From the NCBI GenBank assembly GCA_031771865.1, contig JASISA010000007.1:930001-994000 (forward strand): a stretch of DNA of 64,000 nucleotides, read 5' to 3'. Source of the stretch: Nothophaeocryptopus gaeumannii (lineage: Eukaryota; Ascomycota; Dothideomycetes; Mycosphaerellales; Mycosphaerellaceae). Below, in pieces: positions 54,521 through 64,000 of the stretch. A program made the position numbers and the translations under genes. The notes below the pieces were generated by a model that saw only the letters and a program-made list of their open reading frames with translations, was not told where the DNA came from and did not search any database. Each line of letters starts with the position of its first letter. The stretch's first letter is position 1.

Positions 54521-57078
54521 ATGTCGTTCTTTGGCAAATTCAAGCCTGGCTCGGTGAGTGCGACTGCGACCCGGTGTGAAGCAAGATCGGGCATCAAGAC
54601 TCGACCAAGGCAGCTGGACTGGTAGGGCAACCATCAAGAATGACTGAGACTGACAGCGCATCGTGCAGAATGACACCCACAAGCCGGCCAATGCGACTCC
54701 GACGAAGAAAGACCCCAATGCGACGCAGCCGACGCCGATAGAAAAGCATCTCCTTGATTATACAGGTCCTATAAGGCCTGATGGCAGCGATAAGTTCTTT
54801 GGCTTCGAAAATGTATGTTGCAACACGATTGACTTGGAAGGGAAACAAGCTGACTTTGGATTATAGTATGGCTCCACGTGGTATGCTCTCGCTACACAGA
54901 GTGTTGTAATCTTGATATCGAAGAAGACTGCTAAGACTGACCAATGCGAACAGCTATTGTAATTCTATAATACAGTGCCTATACTACTCCGCGCCTTTTC
55001 GAGAAAACGTTATAAAATTCCCCTCACCGAAGTTCCTTGAAGAGATCCGCGCAACCGAACCAAATGGCGCACCGCTATCTCCTCGAGCGACGTCCACGAC
55101 GCCCTATCCTAATCCCACATCGCCTGCGCGAAAGTCCAATGTGCCTCAATCACCTGGGCCGGGAGGCGCGAAACCCGAGGACAACAAGGAGAATCCTGAG
55201 TATAGAAAGAAGCTGGCACTCGCGGCAGGGCCCGTTCTGGACATGCAATACGACAACTCGAACAAGTACGCCATGGACGAGTCGCTCTTCACTTCGCTGA
55301 GAGACATTTTCGAGGCAGTCATTTCAAACCAATCGCGAATTGGCGTTGTCAGCCCACATCGATTTCTGGAGATTTTGCGACGAGAGAACGAGATGTTCCG
55401 ATCTGCGATGCACCAAGACGCGCACGAGTTTCTGAATCTATTGCTGAATCAGGTAGTGGACAACGTCGAGCTGTTCGCAAAACAACATCCAGAGCTTGCG
55501 GCACACGCAAATGGATCGTTGACGAAAGCTGGACAGGCAGCTCACGATGTGAAACCAGCACTTGACACGCATTGGGTGCACGACCTCTTCGAAGGTCTCT
55601 TGACTTCCGAAACACGGTGTCTGACTTGCGAGAACACATCGCAGCGCGATGAAGCTTTCCTGGACCTTTCCGTCGATCTGAGCCCTCACACATCTGTTAC
55701 GTCCTGTTTGCGCAAATTCTCGGAAGAGGAAATGCTTTGCGAGAGGAACAAATTCCACTGTGATAACTGTGGAGGCTTACAGGAGGCCGAGAAAAGGATG
55801 AAGATTAAGCGCTTACCACGGATCCTGGCGCTGCATCTGAAGCGTTTCAAGTACACCGAGGATCTCCAGAGGCTGCAGAAGCTGTTCCATCGAGTGGTCT
55901 ACCCTTTTTACTTGCGATTATTCAACACGACAGATGACGCCGACGATCCAGATCGATTGTACGAGCTCTATTCGGTTGTGGTGCACATTGGCGGTGGTCC
56001 ATATCATGGTCACTACGTCAGTATAATCAAGACGGAGGATCGAGGGTGGTTGCTGTTCGACGACGAGCTTGTGGAACCGGTGAGCAAGGAGTACGTGATG
56101 CAGTTCTTCGGTGGCGAGCCTGTACCTAGCGGACAGGATGCGAGACAATTGTCCACCGCCTATGTGTTGTTCTACCAGGAAACGACAATGGAGAAGATGC
56201 TTAAGGAGCAAGATATGGAAGGACAGCAACCCACACAACTGCCGACAAGGGTGTCAGACGCAGAGACGTCAAAAGATTACCTCGCCTCACCGACGAAAGC
56301 GAACGGAAACGGTCTTTTGCACCACGCTACGACTAACGTGCAGACGCCGATACCTGAGGAAATGCGAGCACACATGGATCCTCTGGCACACGCCACTACA
56401 GCGCCTAATCTTACCCACACAACGCTTTACAGCTTGCCACCACCGCCGGTGCCTGTATTACCTACGAAGTCCAAGAAGGAGCTCAAGCTGCAGGAAAAAG
56501 AACGCAAAGCAGCGGAGAAAGAAGAAAGGAAGGCCAAAGAAGCCGCATATCGCGAAGCAAGCGTAAAGCGCATGGAGAACTTCCGCAGAGCCGACGAGGA
56601 GATGAAGCGTGTACTGGAAGAGAGCAAGCAAACGGCATTGGCTGAAGCTGAAGCTCGCGGTGGCGACACACCTAATAAGAAAGAAGAGAAAGAAAAGAGC
56701 ATTGGATTTGGACGTTTCAGAACAGGAAGTCTCAGTCTCCGCAAGAAGCCTTCTGTGTTCTCCAAGTCGGAGCGGAGGAGTACCGTGCTAGAAAATGGAG
56801 AAAAGATTCCCATCCTAGCGCAACATCAAGAACATGCAGAGACAGAAGAAGAGGTCACGTATGGCACCAGTCCTGGGCCCGCGCCGCCTCCTCCTGGAAC
56901 ATCTTCCGAGAGAGATGAAAAGACGGGCGCCACGGTCACCGCGGGTCCCGTAAATAGCGGCACCACCAGTCCGGCGCTGCCGCCTCTGACGGCACCCAAT
57001 GCTCCACCGATCCCTGAAGAGAAACCGAGTAAGAAGAATCGGTTTAGCTTAGGGAGGAAGAAGTCCGGCTTGATGTGA
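54521..57078 (+). CDS. creB: Ubiquitin carboxyl-terminal hydrolase (CreB/USP12-46 type)
   Basis: In Aspergillus CreB is a deubiquitinase acting in carbon catabolite repression and permease turnover. Four exons, 54521-54553, 54669-54812, 54867-54880 and 54954-57078, give 771 residues. The Cys box is FGFENYGSTCYCNSIIQCLY with catalytic Cys64; the third exon is only 14 nt and the Cys codon is split TG|C across the next intron. Further: DAHEFLNLLLNQVVDNV, zinc-finger cysteines at about 286, 289, 333 and 336 (RCLTCE, HCDNC), the His box GGGPYHGHYVSIIKTEDRGW (catalytic His417) and FDDELV (Asp433/434). The C-terminal part has a coiled coil (about 580-650, ELKLQEKERKAAEKEERKAK) and a Ser/Pro-rich tail, as in CreB. 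Sequence and layout match this family strongly. Confidence 0.93.
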
Positions 57079-58213
57079 TGACGAATGGAAATGGAATGGA
57101 GACGGGACGAAGTGGGCGGGAGGTGAATCTACTTGTGATAGCATTGTTCGCTGCATAACGTTGCCTGGGCAGTATATGCACTGGGGCAAGCGAGGCGTTC
57201 GGCATTCTTGTATATGGTTTGGAGGAACATGATGTTCTGATCGTGGGTTTGGACATCGGGAGCTGTGCATATGGGTCGGGCGAAGGCGAGTCAATGCACC
57301 ATTCATCGTCTTATCTACACGGCTATCACATTTGCTCGAAACGTGCTTAGATTTTGACAAGCTAATAATTGAGTGGGAGATCATATTGCGCTCTACTGGG
57401 ACGCTAAGAAGTTCACATCATCTATAAAAGTTGCAGCATGAAGGCAGATTTGCAGTAATCCAGCGTACAGGCTGTGCGCCATCGAAGCTCTCCAAAAGCC
57501 CCCGCGTCAGATCTTTATCGTTGTCCCGCCGAATAGATTGGCTGTGGCATCTGCATGATGCTCAAAGGGTTCAAATGTGGCTGTTGTGTCAGGGAGCTCG
57601 GGGAGATACTTGAGAACTTCAGCCCTCGAATGGTAATCGTTGGTTCTACAACGCCTGCGTTCATCGAAGGTCTCAGAAGGCCCAGCAGAAGTAACGAACA
57701 TCATGTGAATGCTGGAGTAATACCGTCCATGGTAGAGAATTCGCCGGGAGCCGAGTCGATAAAGTCGAAGTGCAGGTCGTTCGCTGATCGGCAGAAGGAA
57801 CGGCAGCAACAAAGAGGAGAGCTTCCTGCCTGCTTCACATAGATACATCCTTTGGGCCTTCCAAGGTCTGGAAGAACAACATCCTTGCTCGTGAAAGTCA
57901 TGCTAGGACGTAGACGGGACCGCGTCTGTTACTAGTAGATGGACTAATAGCTACAATATATGCCGCGCATGTGATCGGCACTCGTGCTCAAATGTGGCCT
58001 TCATCAATGCGACTGCTCGGCCACCACTACTTGCGACCGACCGGAACAACCACAACAGTAATAGGACCGAATCACAATTGACCACGTACGAACGACCGAT
58101 AATCATACCACTTTGACACCCATGTGAGCATCGACCAGGGATCGCAACTCACCTCACCTTACTTCCTCCGCCCAGCCTTCCGCCCCGTTGCACAGTTCGT
58201 CTCTCTCGCTGGC
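57079..58213. other. Intergenic region with weak coding-like traces
   Basis: About 1.1 kb. Minus-strand frames at 57507-57901 show fragments such as DLHFDFIDSAPGEF and VLKYLPELPDTTATFEPFEH in different frames, which could be a decayed hydrolase-like gene, but no consistent structure emerges. The last 200 bases are the cyclin gene promoter. Confidence 0.3.
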
Positions 58214-59143
58214 ATGGAAGATGGCAGCTCGACGACCACCACCACCATCGTCGAGAACCCGACCATAGGCGACCCTCCACCACCGCCTGATCCAAACGTC
58301 CACGATGACACCGCCGCCGAGCCCGTCGACCCATGTGCGACTATCACCAAATCCGACGAGCCTCTCACACTCAATAGCGAGACGTGGGACGTGAACAGCG
58401 TATCCGCTATAGGAGCCCTTCGCATGCTCGTCGAAGCTCTGGACAAACTAGCCACAGCAACCGGCGACGTCCCACCAACACCACCCGTCTCCCGCCCCTC
58501 AACACCACGCCTCCCCAGTGGACCACGGGGACACGTACGAAACAAGTCGAGCACAATTGCCCGCACGTCCTCCTCGCAAAACCTGCCGTCTTTAGAGATA
58601 GGAAGTCCAGAAGCCCACCCCCACGAACCCCTCACCGTCGAAGTCGGCGCCCACGCCGAACACATCCATATCCAACACGCCGCTATCGCGCGGAAGTTCT
58701 TCTCCCAAACTGCACCGCCCTTCTCCCTGAAAGACTATATGCTCCGCTTCCATAAATACTGTCCGCATTCTCCTGGTGTCTACCTCTGCGCTACAGTCTA
58801 CATCCAACGGCTCTGCGTCGCAGACTCCATGGTACCCGCCACGTCGCGGACGATTCATCGCTTGGCGCTGGCGGCTGTGAGGGTTGCGAGCAAGGCGGTG
58901 GAAGATAACAAATGGGCTCAAGAGAGGATTGCCAAGGTTGGAGGCATTTCGAATAATCAGCTGATGGGGTTGGAAGTGACGTTGTGTTTCTTGTTGGATT
59001 TTGATTTGTTTGTGGATGAGGGGATTATGGCTAGGAGAATGTTTCTTTTGCAGGAGGCGGCGAGGCAAGGGGTGGGACCGAGGGGGAGGCTAAATGATCA
59101 GTTTCAGTTGAGGTTGCCTGCGAGGGCTAAGGGCTTGAGGTGA
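58214..59143 (+). CDS. PHO80-like (PREG-type) cyclin
   Basis: PHO80-family cyclins partner a Pho85-type kinase and in fungi control phosphate signalling and related responses. The 309-residue frame has a Pro/Thr-rich, disordered N-terminus with PPPPPDP and the cyclin domain in the C-terminal half. KDYMLRFHKYCPHSPGVYLC starts it, and CATVYIQRLCVADSMVPATS, TIHRLALAAVRVASKAVEDN and GISNNQLMGLEVTLCFLLDF are the usual helices with the family spacing. The start is the ATG at 58214; upstream the frame contains only a GTG. Assignment to the family is strong; whether it is the phosphate regulator itself or a paralogue cannot be told. Confidence 0.88.
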   Translation: MEDGSSTTTTTIVENPTIGDPPPPPDPNVHDDTAAEPVDPCATITKSDEPLTLNSETWDVNSVSAIGALRMLVEALDKLATATGDVPPTPPVSRPSTPRLPSGPRGHVRNKSSTIARTSSSQNLPSLEIGSPEAHPHEPLTVEVGAHAEHIHIQHAAIARKFFSQTAPPFSLKDYMLRFHKYCPHSPGVYLCATVYIQRLCVADSMVPATSRTIHRLALAAVRVASKAVEDNKWAQERIAKVGGISNNQLMGLEVTLCFLLDFDLFVDEGIMARRMFLLQEAARQGVGPRGRLNDQFQLRLPARAKGLR

Positions 59144-59836
59144 TAGCTTCACAAAGATTTGAAAGAGAGCAGGGCAGTACGGCAGAGTAGTTCGGTGCCT
59201 TGGGCTAAGGGAATAATGGCACTGGATGACGACACCGCGGAGACGAAACGACCCGGCGGATATGTCAATACGATATATGAGAGAAACGGCACTCTGGGCG
59301 TTTCTGGGTGAGTTGTTCTGATGAGCGTTTGTTTGAGAAGCACCGCAGGATACCCACAATGGCGTTTGACTTTGTCCTTTGGAGGTTGTTCTCCCCTCCA
59401 TTCATTGTTCAGACGGCAGAGAGCATACGACAGATTCAGATCAGTATATATTGTAATAATTGAAAAGCGGCCTGCGGTGCTTGCAGTGCTTGCGCGGTTG
59501 GAGATATGAGCAAAACTTTTTTGAGACATGAACCTCTTCTTTTACCTCTCAGCCTCGTTGGACTCAGCTATTGCATTTCAAATGGTCCTTCTCAAATGAT
59601 ACTACCTTGGCTGGAAAGAGACGAGTTGGGAATGCAAGAAAGATTTTCGAGCTGAGGACTTGAGAGGTGCGAGAAGATATCCAAGAAGAAATTCAGGAAG
59701 AAGACGTATATGCTAAATCGAGTATATCAATTATTTTTTATAAGAAGCGCTCAAATGCTAATCAACAAAAGCATGAAAGTCAAGTCAAGTCATACAAGAA
59801 CCCTCGCATCATCCAGTCATGAAGCTTTTTCCCACC
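59144..59836. other. Spacer between cyclin and transketolase-like genes
   Basis: About 690 bases between two convergent gene ends, AT-rich near 59700-59770. No gene is seen. Confidence 0.4.
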
Positions 59837-62148
59837 TTATCTGTACGTGCTCTTGTCATGGTAAGCAGCAAACTGTACGCCGTGCTCGTAGTCGTTCATA
59901 TCTCTGAAGTCGCCACGGAGGGACTCGATACCATCTTTCTTGATCTCCTCCAACAACCCAGCAACCTTCTTGGCGATCTTCTCGCCGTTGTAGTTGAAGC
60001 GTTCGTAGACGACGTTACCGGTCAACGACTGTCCGAACGAATGCATGGAGTATCCGGCATCAGCGTAGCGTTCCCATCCATTGGGTGAGTATGCTTCGAT
60101 GACTACTCGTGGCGCGGTGCCGAGCACAGAGCGTTTGTACTCTTTCGGTTGGGCTTCGAAGATGCGTTGGCAGGGGAAGGAGATGATTCGGGATTTGACG
60201 CCTTTGGCGATGAGTGCCTCGCGCGCTTCGATGGCGAAACGCATTTCAGCTCCAACACCGATGAGGGTGACGTCTGCGTCTTTTTCTTCGATGAAGACGT
60301 AGGCTCCTTTTTGAACGCCGTCGCGGGAGGAGTATTTCGGGTATTGAGGGACTTTTTGTCTGGAGACGGAAATCATGGATGGTGTCTCTGTGGCTTTGAT
60401 AGCTGCAATGACGGCACCGGCGACTTCCTCTCCGTCGCAAGGGCGGATGTAGTGGAAGTTCGGCATGGCACGGTAGAGGGAAGCGAGTTCAATAGGTTGG
60501 TGCGTTGGACCGTCTTCTCCCGTGCCGATGGAGTCGTGCGTGGCGATGTGAATGGTTTGAAGGCCCTGCAGCGCTCCCATACGTACACCAGGGGCGGCGT
60601 ATATGTAGAACATGAAGAAGGAAGAAGTGATGGGCAGGATGGTTCCTTTGTTGAAAGCTGCCATGCCGTTGGAGGCTGCGGCCATTGCGTGTTCGCGGAT
60701 ACCCCAGTGGATGTAGCGGCCTGTGTAATCGCCATTGATTCCGCAGGCGGTGCGGAGGTCAGGGTTTTGGAAGTCTACCTTGCCTTTCCAGGCCATGTTT
60801 ACAGAGGGCGTCAAGTCGGCTGTTCCGACCATGAAGTTTGAAATGTCCTTTGCGATGGGGTTGATGACTTGGCCGGCTGCTTTACGGGTAGGAGTGTCCT
60901 CGGTAGGGAAATCTTCGATTCTGGGAACGAGCTTAGTCCAATCTTCGATGAATTCTCCCTTGACGCGCTTGTCGAATTCGGCGGCAAGTTCGGGGTATTC
61001 ATTGGCGTAGTTTTGGAGCATGGCGTTCCAGTCTTTTTCTTGTTGTTGGCCGCGCGGGATGGCTTCGCGGAAGTAATCGTATACCTCGTCGCCGACGACG
61101 AAGGTCTTCTCGGGGTCCATGCCGAAACCCTTCTTGATATGGGCGATGTCCTCCTCGCCCAGATCGGCGCCGTGAGTGGAGGCGGCTCCGGCGTTCTTGC
61201 TGCCGACACCGATAACGGTGCGGATGTTGATGAATGTAGGCTTGTCTTTTGAGGCTCGGGCTTGGATGAGAGCCTTGACGATGGAGTCGACGTCGTTGTT
61301 GCCGTCGGCAATCTCGAGAACGTTCCAGCCGCAAGCTCGCATCTTGGCGTTGACATCGTCGCTTGAGCAAAGATCGACAGATCCGTCGCAGGTGATTTCG
61401 TTGCGGTCGTAGACCACGCAGAGATTGTTCAGCCTCCAGTGGCCAGCAAGCTGGAATGACTCCATGCCGACACCCTCCTGCAAACAGGCGTCACCGATCG
61501 TGCACCATGTCATGTTGTTCACAACTTCGTAGCCAGGGCGGTTATATTGGGCACCAAGGTGCTTCGTGGCCATAGCCAGACCAACGGCATTGGAGATACC
61601 CTGTCCGAGAGGGCCAGTTGTGACCTCAACACCATCAATCTCAATTTCTGGGTGTCCAGGTGTGATGCTGTCAAATCGAACAGAGTGATAGGAGAGTAAT
61701 TGCTCCCAAGTCATTTGCTTGTATCCGACCAAGTGGAGGAATGTGTACTGGAACAGGCAGGCGTGTCCGTTTGACAGAACGAATCGATCTCGGTTGAAGA
61801 AGTCTGGGTTGTGAGGGGAGTACTTCATCACGTATTTCCAGAGGGCGACACCTATTGCTGCCATTCCCATGGCGGATCTGGAGACATGTCAGCACTACGT
61901 TACTCATGCCTTGTGGGATTAACATACCCTGGGTGACCGCATCCAAATTGATGGCAGAGGTCTGCAATCAGACATCTGAATGTCCGAAGAACAAGGTCTG
62001 TCTTCTCGTTGTCCTCCATCTTGATATCCTCCACCGGCGCGCTCTTGGTAACGCCGTTTGCCTTGCCATTGAGATTGACCGGCAAGTGGTCAACATCTTG
62101 CTGCTCAACGATTCCAGGTGCCATTTTTGCTTTCTTTCTAGGCGGCAT
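59837..62148 (-). CDS. Transketolase-like enzyme (dihydroxyacetone-synthase type)
   Basis: A thiamine-diphosphate enzyme transferring two-carbon units between sugars. Two exons, 61928-62148 and 59837-61877, flank a 50-nt intron (GTATGTTAAT..CAG) and give 753 residues. Motifs: GCGHPGSAMGMAAIGVALWK across the splice junction, RDRFVLSNGHACLFQYTFLH, the ThDP motif (GDACLQEGVGMESFQLAGHW then NNLCVVYDRNEIT), and the C-terminal FMFYIYAAPGVRMGALQGLQ and IISFPCQRIFEAQPKEYKRS. This subset of transketolases resembles fungal dihydroxyacetone synthases or 'transketolase-like' paralogues rather than the main pentose-phosphate enzyme. It ends DKSTYR, with no peroxisomal PTS1, so cytosolic action is likely. 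The basic N-terminal PPRKKAKMAPG may or may not be included; a second ATG is 8 codons on (62124). Confidence 0.85.
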
Positions 62149-62859
62149 CCAATGCTATCACAATTTGACTGTTTCAAAGTTCCAAGTAACCGGTGAATGG
62201 CAAGAAGATGCAATAACAATTGGCAAGAGAATGTGTGAGTTGCAGTGTTTATATCTACGGAAAGTCAACAGATTATATACGTCACCCTTGCTCCTCACCT
62301 GCTGGCGCGGTAATGAGCTTGCATAGCTGCAAATAACTCTATCGTGCCATGATCTGGAGCAATCGGTATACTCAAGGCAGCTGGAGCGGTCGTTAGGTAA
62401 GGTACGCAGGGACTCCTCACGGCAAGTAAGAAGCTGGAGAGACGCCCAGAGTGAAGCTGTCGGATGAGGGAAAGCGTCTGGTTGCCGTTGTGGCGAGGAA
62501 GGTAAGTCGAAGCGCTCGATACGAGGGCGACTCCCGTGCTTCGGATTGCCAGATTCGTAGCACGGAGAATCTCCAGACCTTCCCTCCACTTTCAAATGCC
62601 CTGGTCTGCCCAGCTTCCACTCTTGCTTGGTTGTAAGCAGACAACGTGGTTGCCATCGTAGCGCCGCGAGGCGACTCAGGAAAATGTTATCTTCGGGTAC
62701 GACTAGAGCGACCCACTGTTTGACATGGTGAGTACGTTATCGATGAGTATGAAAGCATGTTTGTTTGGGTACAAAGCCCGCTGCGCTGTTCAGTCATCTT
62801 TCTCGCATCTCTTCCTCTCGCAGAGTCAGATACCCATTGAAAAGGCAACGGATCCGAAA
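62149..62859. promoter_or_regulatory. Divergent promoter of transketolase-like and SDR genes
   Basis: 711 bases between the two divergent start codons. Near its right end, 62725 onwards, an ATG is directly followed by a strong donor (GTGAGT), and a pyrimidine-rich acceptor (TCTCGCAG) lies at about 62816-62823. So a 5' intron is likely for the SDR transcript. Shared regulation of the two genes is plausible but not shown. Confidence 0.45.
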
Positions 62860-63741
62860 ATGGCTCCAGGCGCTCTTGTAGGCGACTTCGCTCCCGCACC
62901 AAGCGTGCCAGAATCCAAGCAGACACCTGCAGCTGCGCCATTGCCGCATCTTTTCTCTCTCGCTGGTCAAACAATTGCTGTCACCGGAGCTGGACGCGGC
63001 CTTGGAATCACTTTGGCGATTGGAGTGGTGGAAGCCGGCGGATCAGTAGCTTGCCTGGACGTGTTGCCTGAACCATCACCGAACGAGTGGGCGCAGCTCC
63101 AGTCAATCGCAAAGAAGGCAAACGTGACGGCAACCTATGGCAAATGCGACATCACACAAGAAGCAGAGGTCGAGTGGGTCTTTGAAGAAATAGCTGCCAC
63201 GAGCAAATCCGCCAATGCCCCGCTATCTGGACTCATTGCTTGCGCCGGTATTCAGCAGATGACCCCTGTGCTGGATTACCCAGCCGAGGACTTCAATCGA
63301 ATGCTCAACGTCAATGTTACCGGAACTTTCCTGACGGCGAAGCACGCCTCTCGCCTCTTCGTGCGAGACAACATTAAGGGGTCCATTGTCATGATTGCTT
63401 CCATGTCTGGTGCGATTGCGAATCGCGGTTTGCGGTGCACTGCATACAACACGAGCAAGTCGGCGGTATTGCAGTTGTGCAGATCCATGGCAGCAGAGGT
63501 TGGAGCTCACGGGATCAGAATCAATACTCTATCGCCAGGCTACATTCGAACGGCGATGACAGACACGCTATTGGCTAACGAGCCCGAATTGGAAAAGTTG
63601 TGGATGTCGGGGGCATTGTTAGGCAGACTAGGTGCACCAGAAGACTTCAAGGCTCCAGCCATCTTCCTTCTCGCGTCCGGAAGCTCCTGGATGACTGGGG
63701 CGGATCTGAGGGTTGATGGGGGTAATTGTGCGTCTGCGTAA
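62860..63741 (+). CDS. Short-chain dehydrogenase/reductase
   Basis: A classical SDR of 293 residues from the ATG at 62860. The Rossmann motif is TGAGRGLG (about residues 43-50), then GKCDITQEAEVEWVFEE, the CAGIQ equivalent of the NNAG motif (about 125-129), the catalytic Ser in MIASMSGAIANRGLRC and YNTSK (the YxxxK pair), NTLSPGYIRTAMTDTLL and a C-terminal SSWMTGADLRVDGG. Fungal SDRs of this pattern include L-xylulose and D-arabinitol dehydrogenases, and the transketolase-like neighbour favours a sugar substrate, but the substrate is not readable here. If the strong donor after the ATG at 62725 is used, the protein gains 14 N-terminal residues (M joined to SQIPIEKATDPK). Confidence 0.88.
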   Translation: MAPGALVGDFAPAPSVPESKQTPAAAPLPHLFSLAGQTIAVTGAGRGLGITLAIGVVEAGGSVACLDVLPEPSPNEWAQLQSIAKKANVTATYGKCDITQEAEVEWVFEEIAATSKSANAPLSGLIACAGIQQMTPVLDYPAEDFNRMLNVNVTGTFLTAKHASRLFVRDNIKGSIVMIASMSGAIANRGLRCTAYNTSKSAVLQLCRSMAAEVGAHGIRINTLSPGYIRTAMTDTLLANEPELEKLWMSGALLGRLGAPEDFKAPAIFLLASGSSWMTGADLRVDGGNCASA

Positions 63742-64000
63742 AGGCGTTCTTTTTGGCGATGTAAGCGTTCTCGTTCGATGGATCTGAGGAACTTAAACCT
63801 ATTATACTGCACCGGACTGGATAGTGCTGGCGAAGTGGTTCAGCATCCCAACACGTTTTTCGAGTGTCGACTCCATTTCCATGGGGGAATCAGGCATGTT
63901 GCCCTGTAGTAACAAACCAGCATTGCGTGAACGAGACTTTTCACGGCCCACCAGTATTGCTCTCCCGATTCACGTACCGGCAAGCCGAAGCGCCGCGTTG
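63742..64000. other. Right end of the window, no gene seen
   Basis: 259 bases of 3' flank of the SDR gene. No feature is supported. Confidence 0.4.

Noticed and set aside
57507..57901. Minus-strand fragments resembling an alpha/beta hydrolase (FDFIDSAPGEF)
   Set aside because: The resemblance is short and the frames do not join; I kept it only as a note in the intergenic entry.
1..64000. Search for CRISPR arrays, rRNA, intact tRNA genes, integrated viruses and secondary-metabolite clusters
   Set aside because: None found; the window carries ordinary ascomycete chromosomal genes plus a decay island.

Overview
The window looks like nuclear DNA of a filamentous ascomycete (Pezizomycotina). A Dothideomycete is my guess, but nothing here proves the class. 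Three things point this way. Most introns are 43-75 nt with GT..AG ends. Genes sit about one per 3 kb on both strands without operons. The gene set is fungal: CreB-type deubiquitinase, PHO80/PREG-type cyclin, monopolin Pcs1, a SAS4-domain protein, a SWIRM/amine-oxidase/HMG LSD1 homologue and an Ero1 oxidase. Exons were joined by hand from splice signals and reading-frame continuity; no RNA evidence was available.

Layout. 0-10.5 kb: the 5' end of an unknown gene, ERO1, a frameshifted relic, F-actin capping protein beta, a 2EXR/F-box-like protein and monopolin Pcs1. 10.5-20 kb: accessory sequence with a 634-bp pogo/Fot1-like non-autonomous transposon (17-bp inverted repeats, TA duplication), an orphan gene, a frameshifted F-box relic, an AT-rich patch and an eight-exon Thr/Val-rich secreted protein. 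20-27 kb: polo kinase and an OPA3 protein share a 0.4-kb divergent promoter, followed by two unrecognised proteins. 27-31 kb: a small secreted protein whose expected start codon is ATC, then an amino-acid permease. 31-37.2 kb: a decay island with a degenerate SNF2-like helicase, the tail of an MFS sugar transporter and a broken Cys-rich membrane-protein gene, around an intact L-rhamnose mutarotase. 37-46 kb: SAS4 protein, a Gly-rich 'beta-flanking' protein, a six-Cys secreted peptide and an OPT oligopeptide transporter. 46-64 kb: NTR2-domain protein, LSD1 homologue, CreB-type deubiquitinase, PHO80-like cyclin, a transketolase-like enzyme and a short-chain dehydrogenase.

Most genes are housekeeping and do not form a pathway. 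Possible links are the divergent transketolase-like/SDR pair (sugar metabolism), the two nutrient transporters with the CreB homologue (nutrient uptake and its ubiquitin control), and the chromatin/segregation set (Pcs1, polo, SAS4, LSD1). I found no CRISPR, virus, rRNA, clear intact tRNA or secondary-metabolite cluster, and no obviously new multi-gene system. The most unusual items are the transposon, the concentrated gene decay, the 14-nt microexon splitting the CreB catalytic Cys codon, the probable GC-AG intron in the OPT gene, and the two small secreted proteins.
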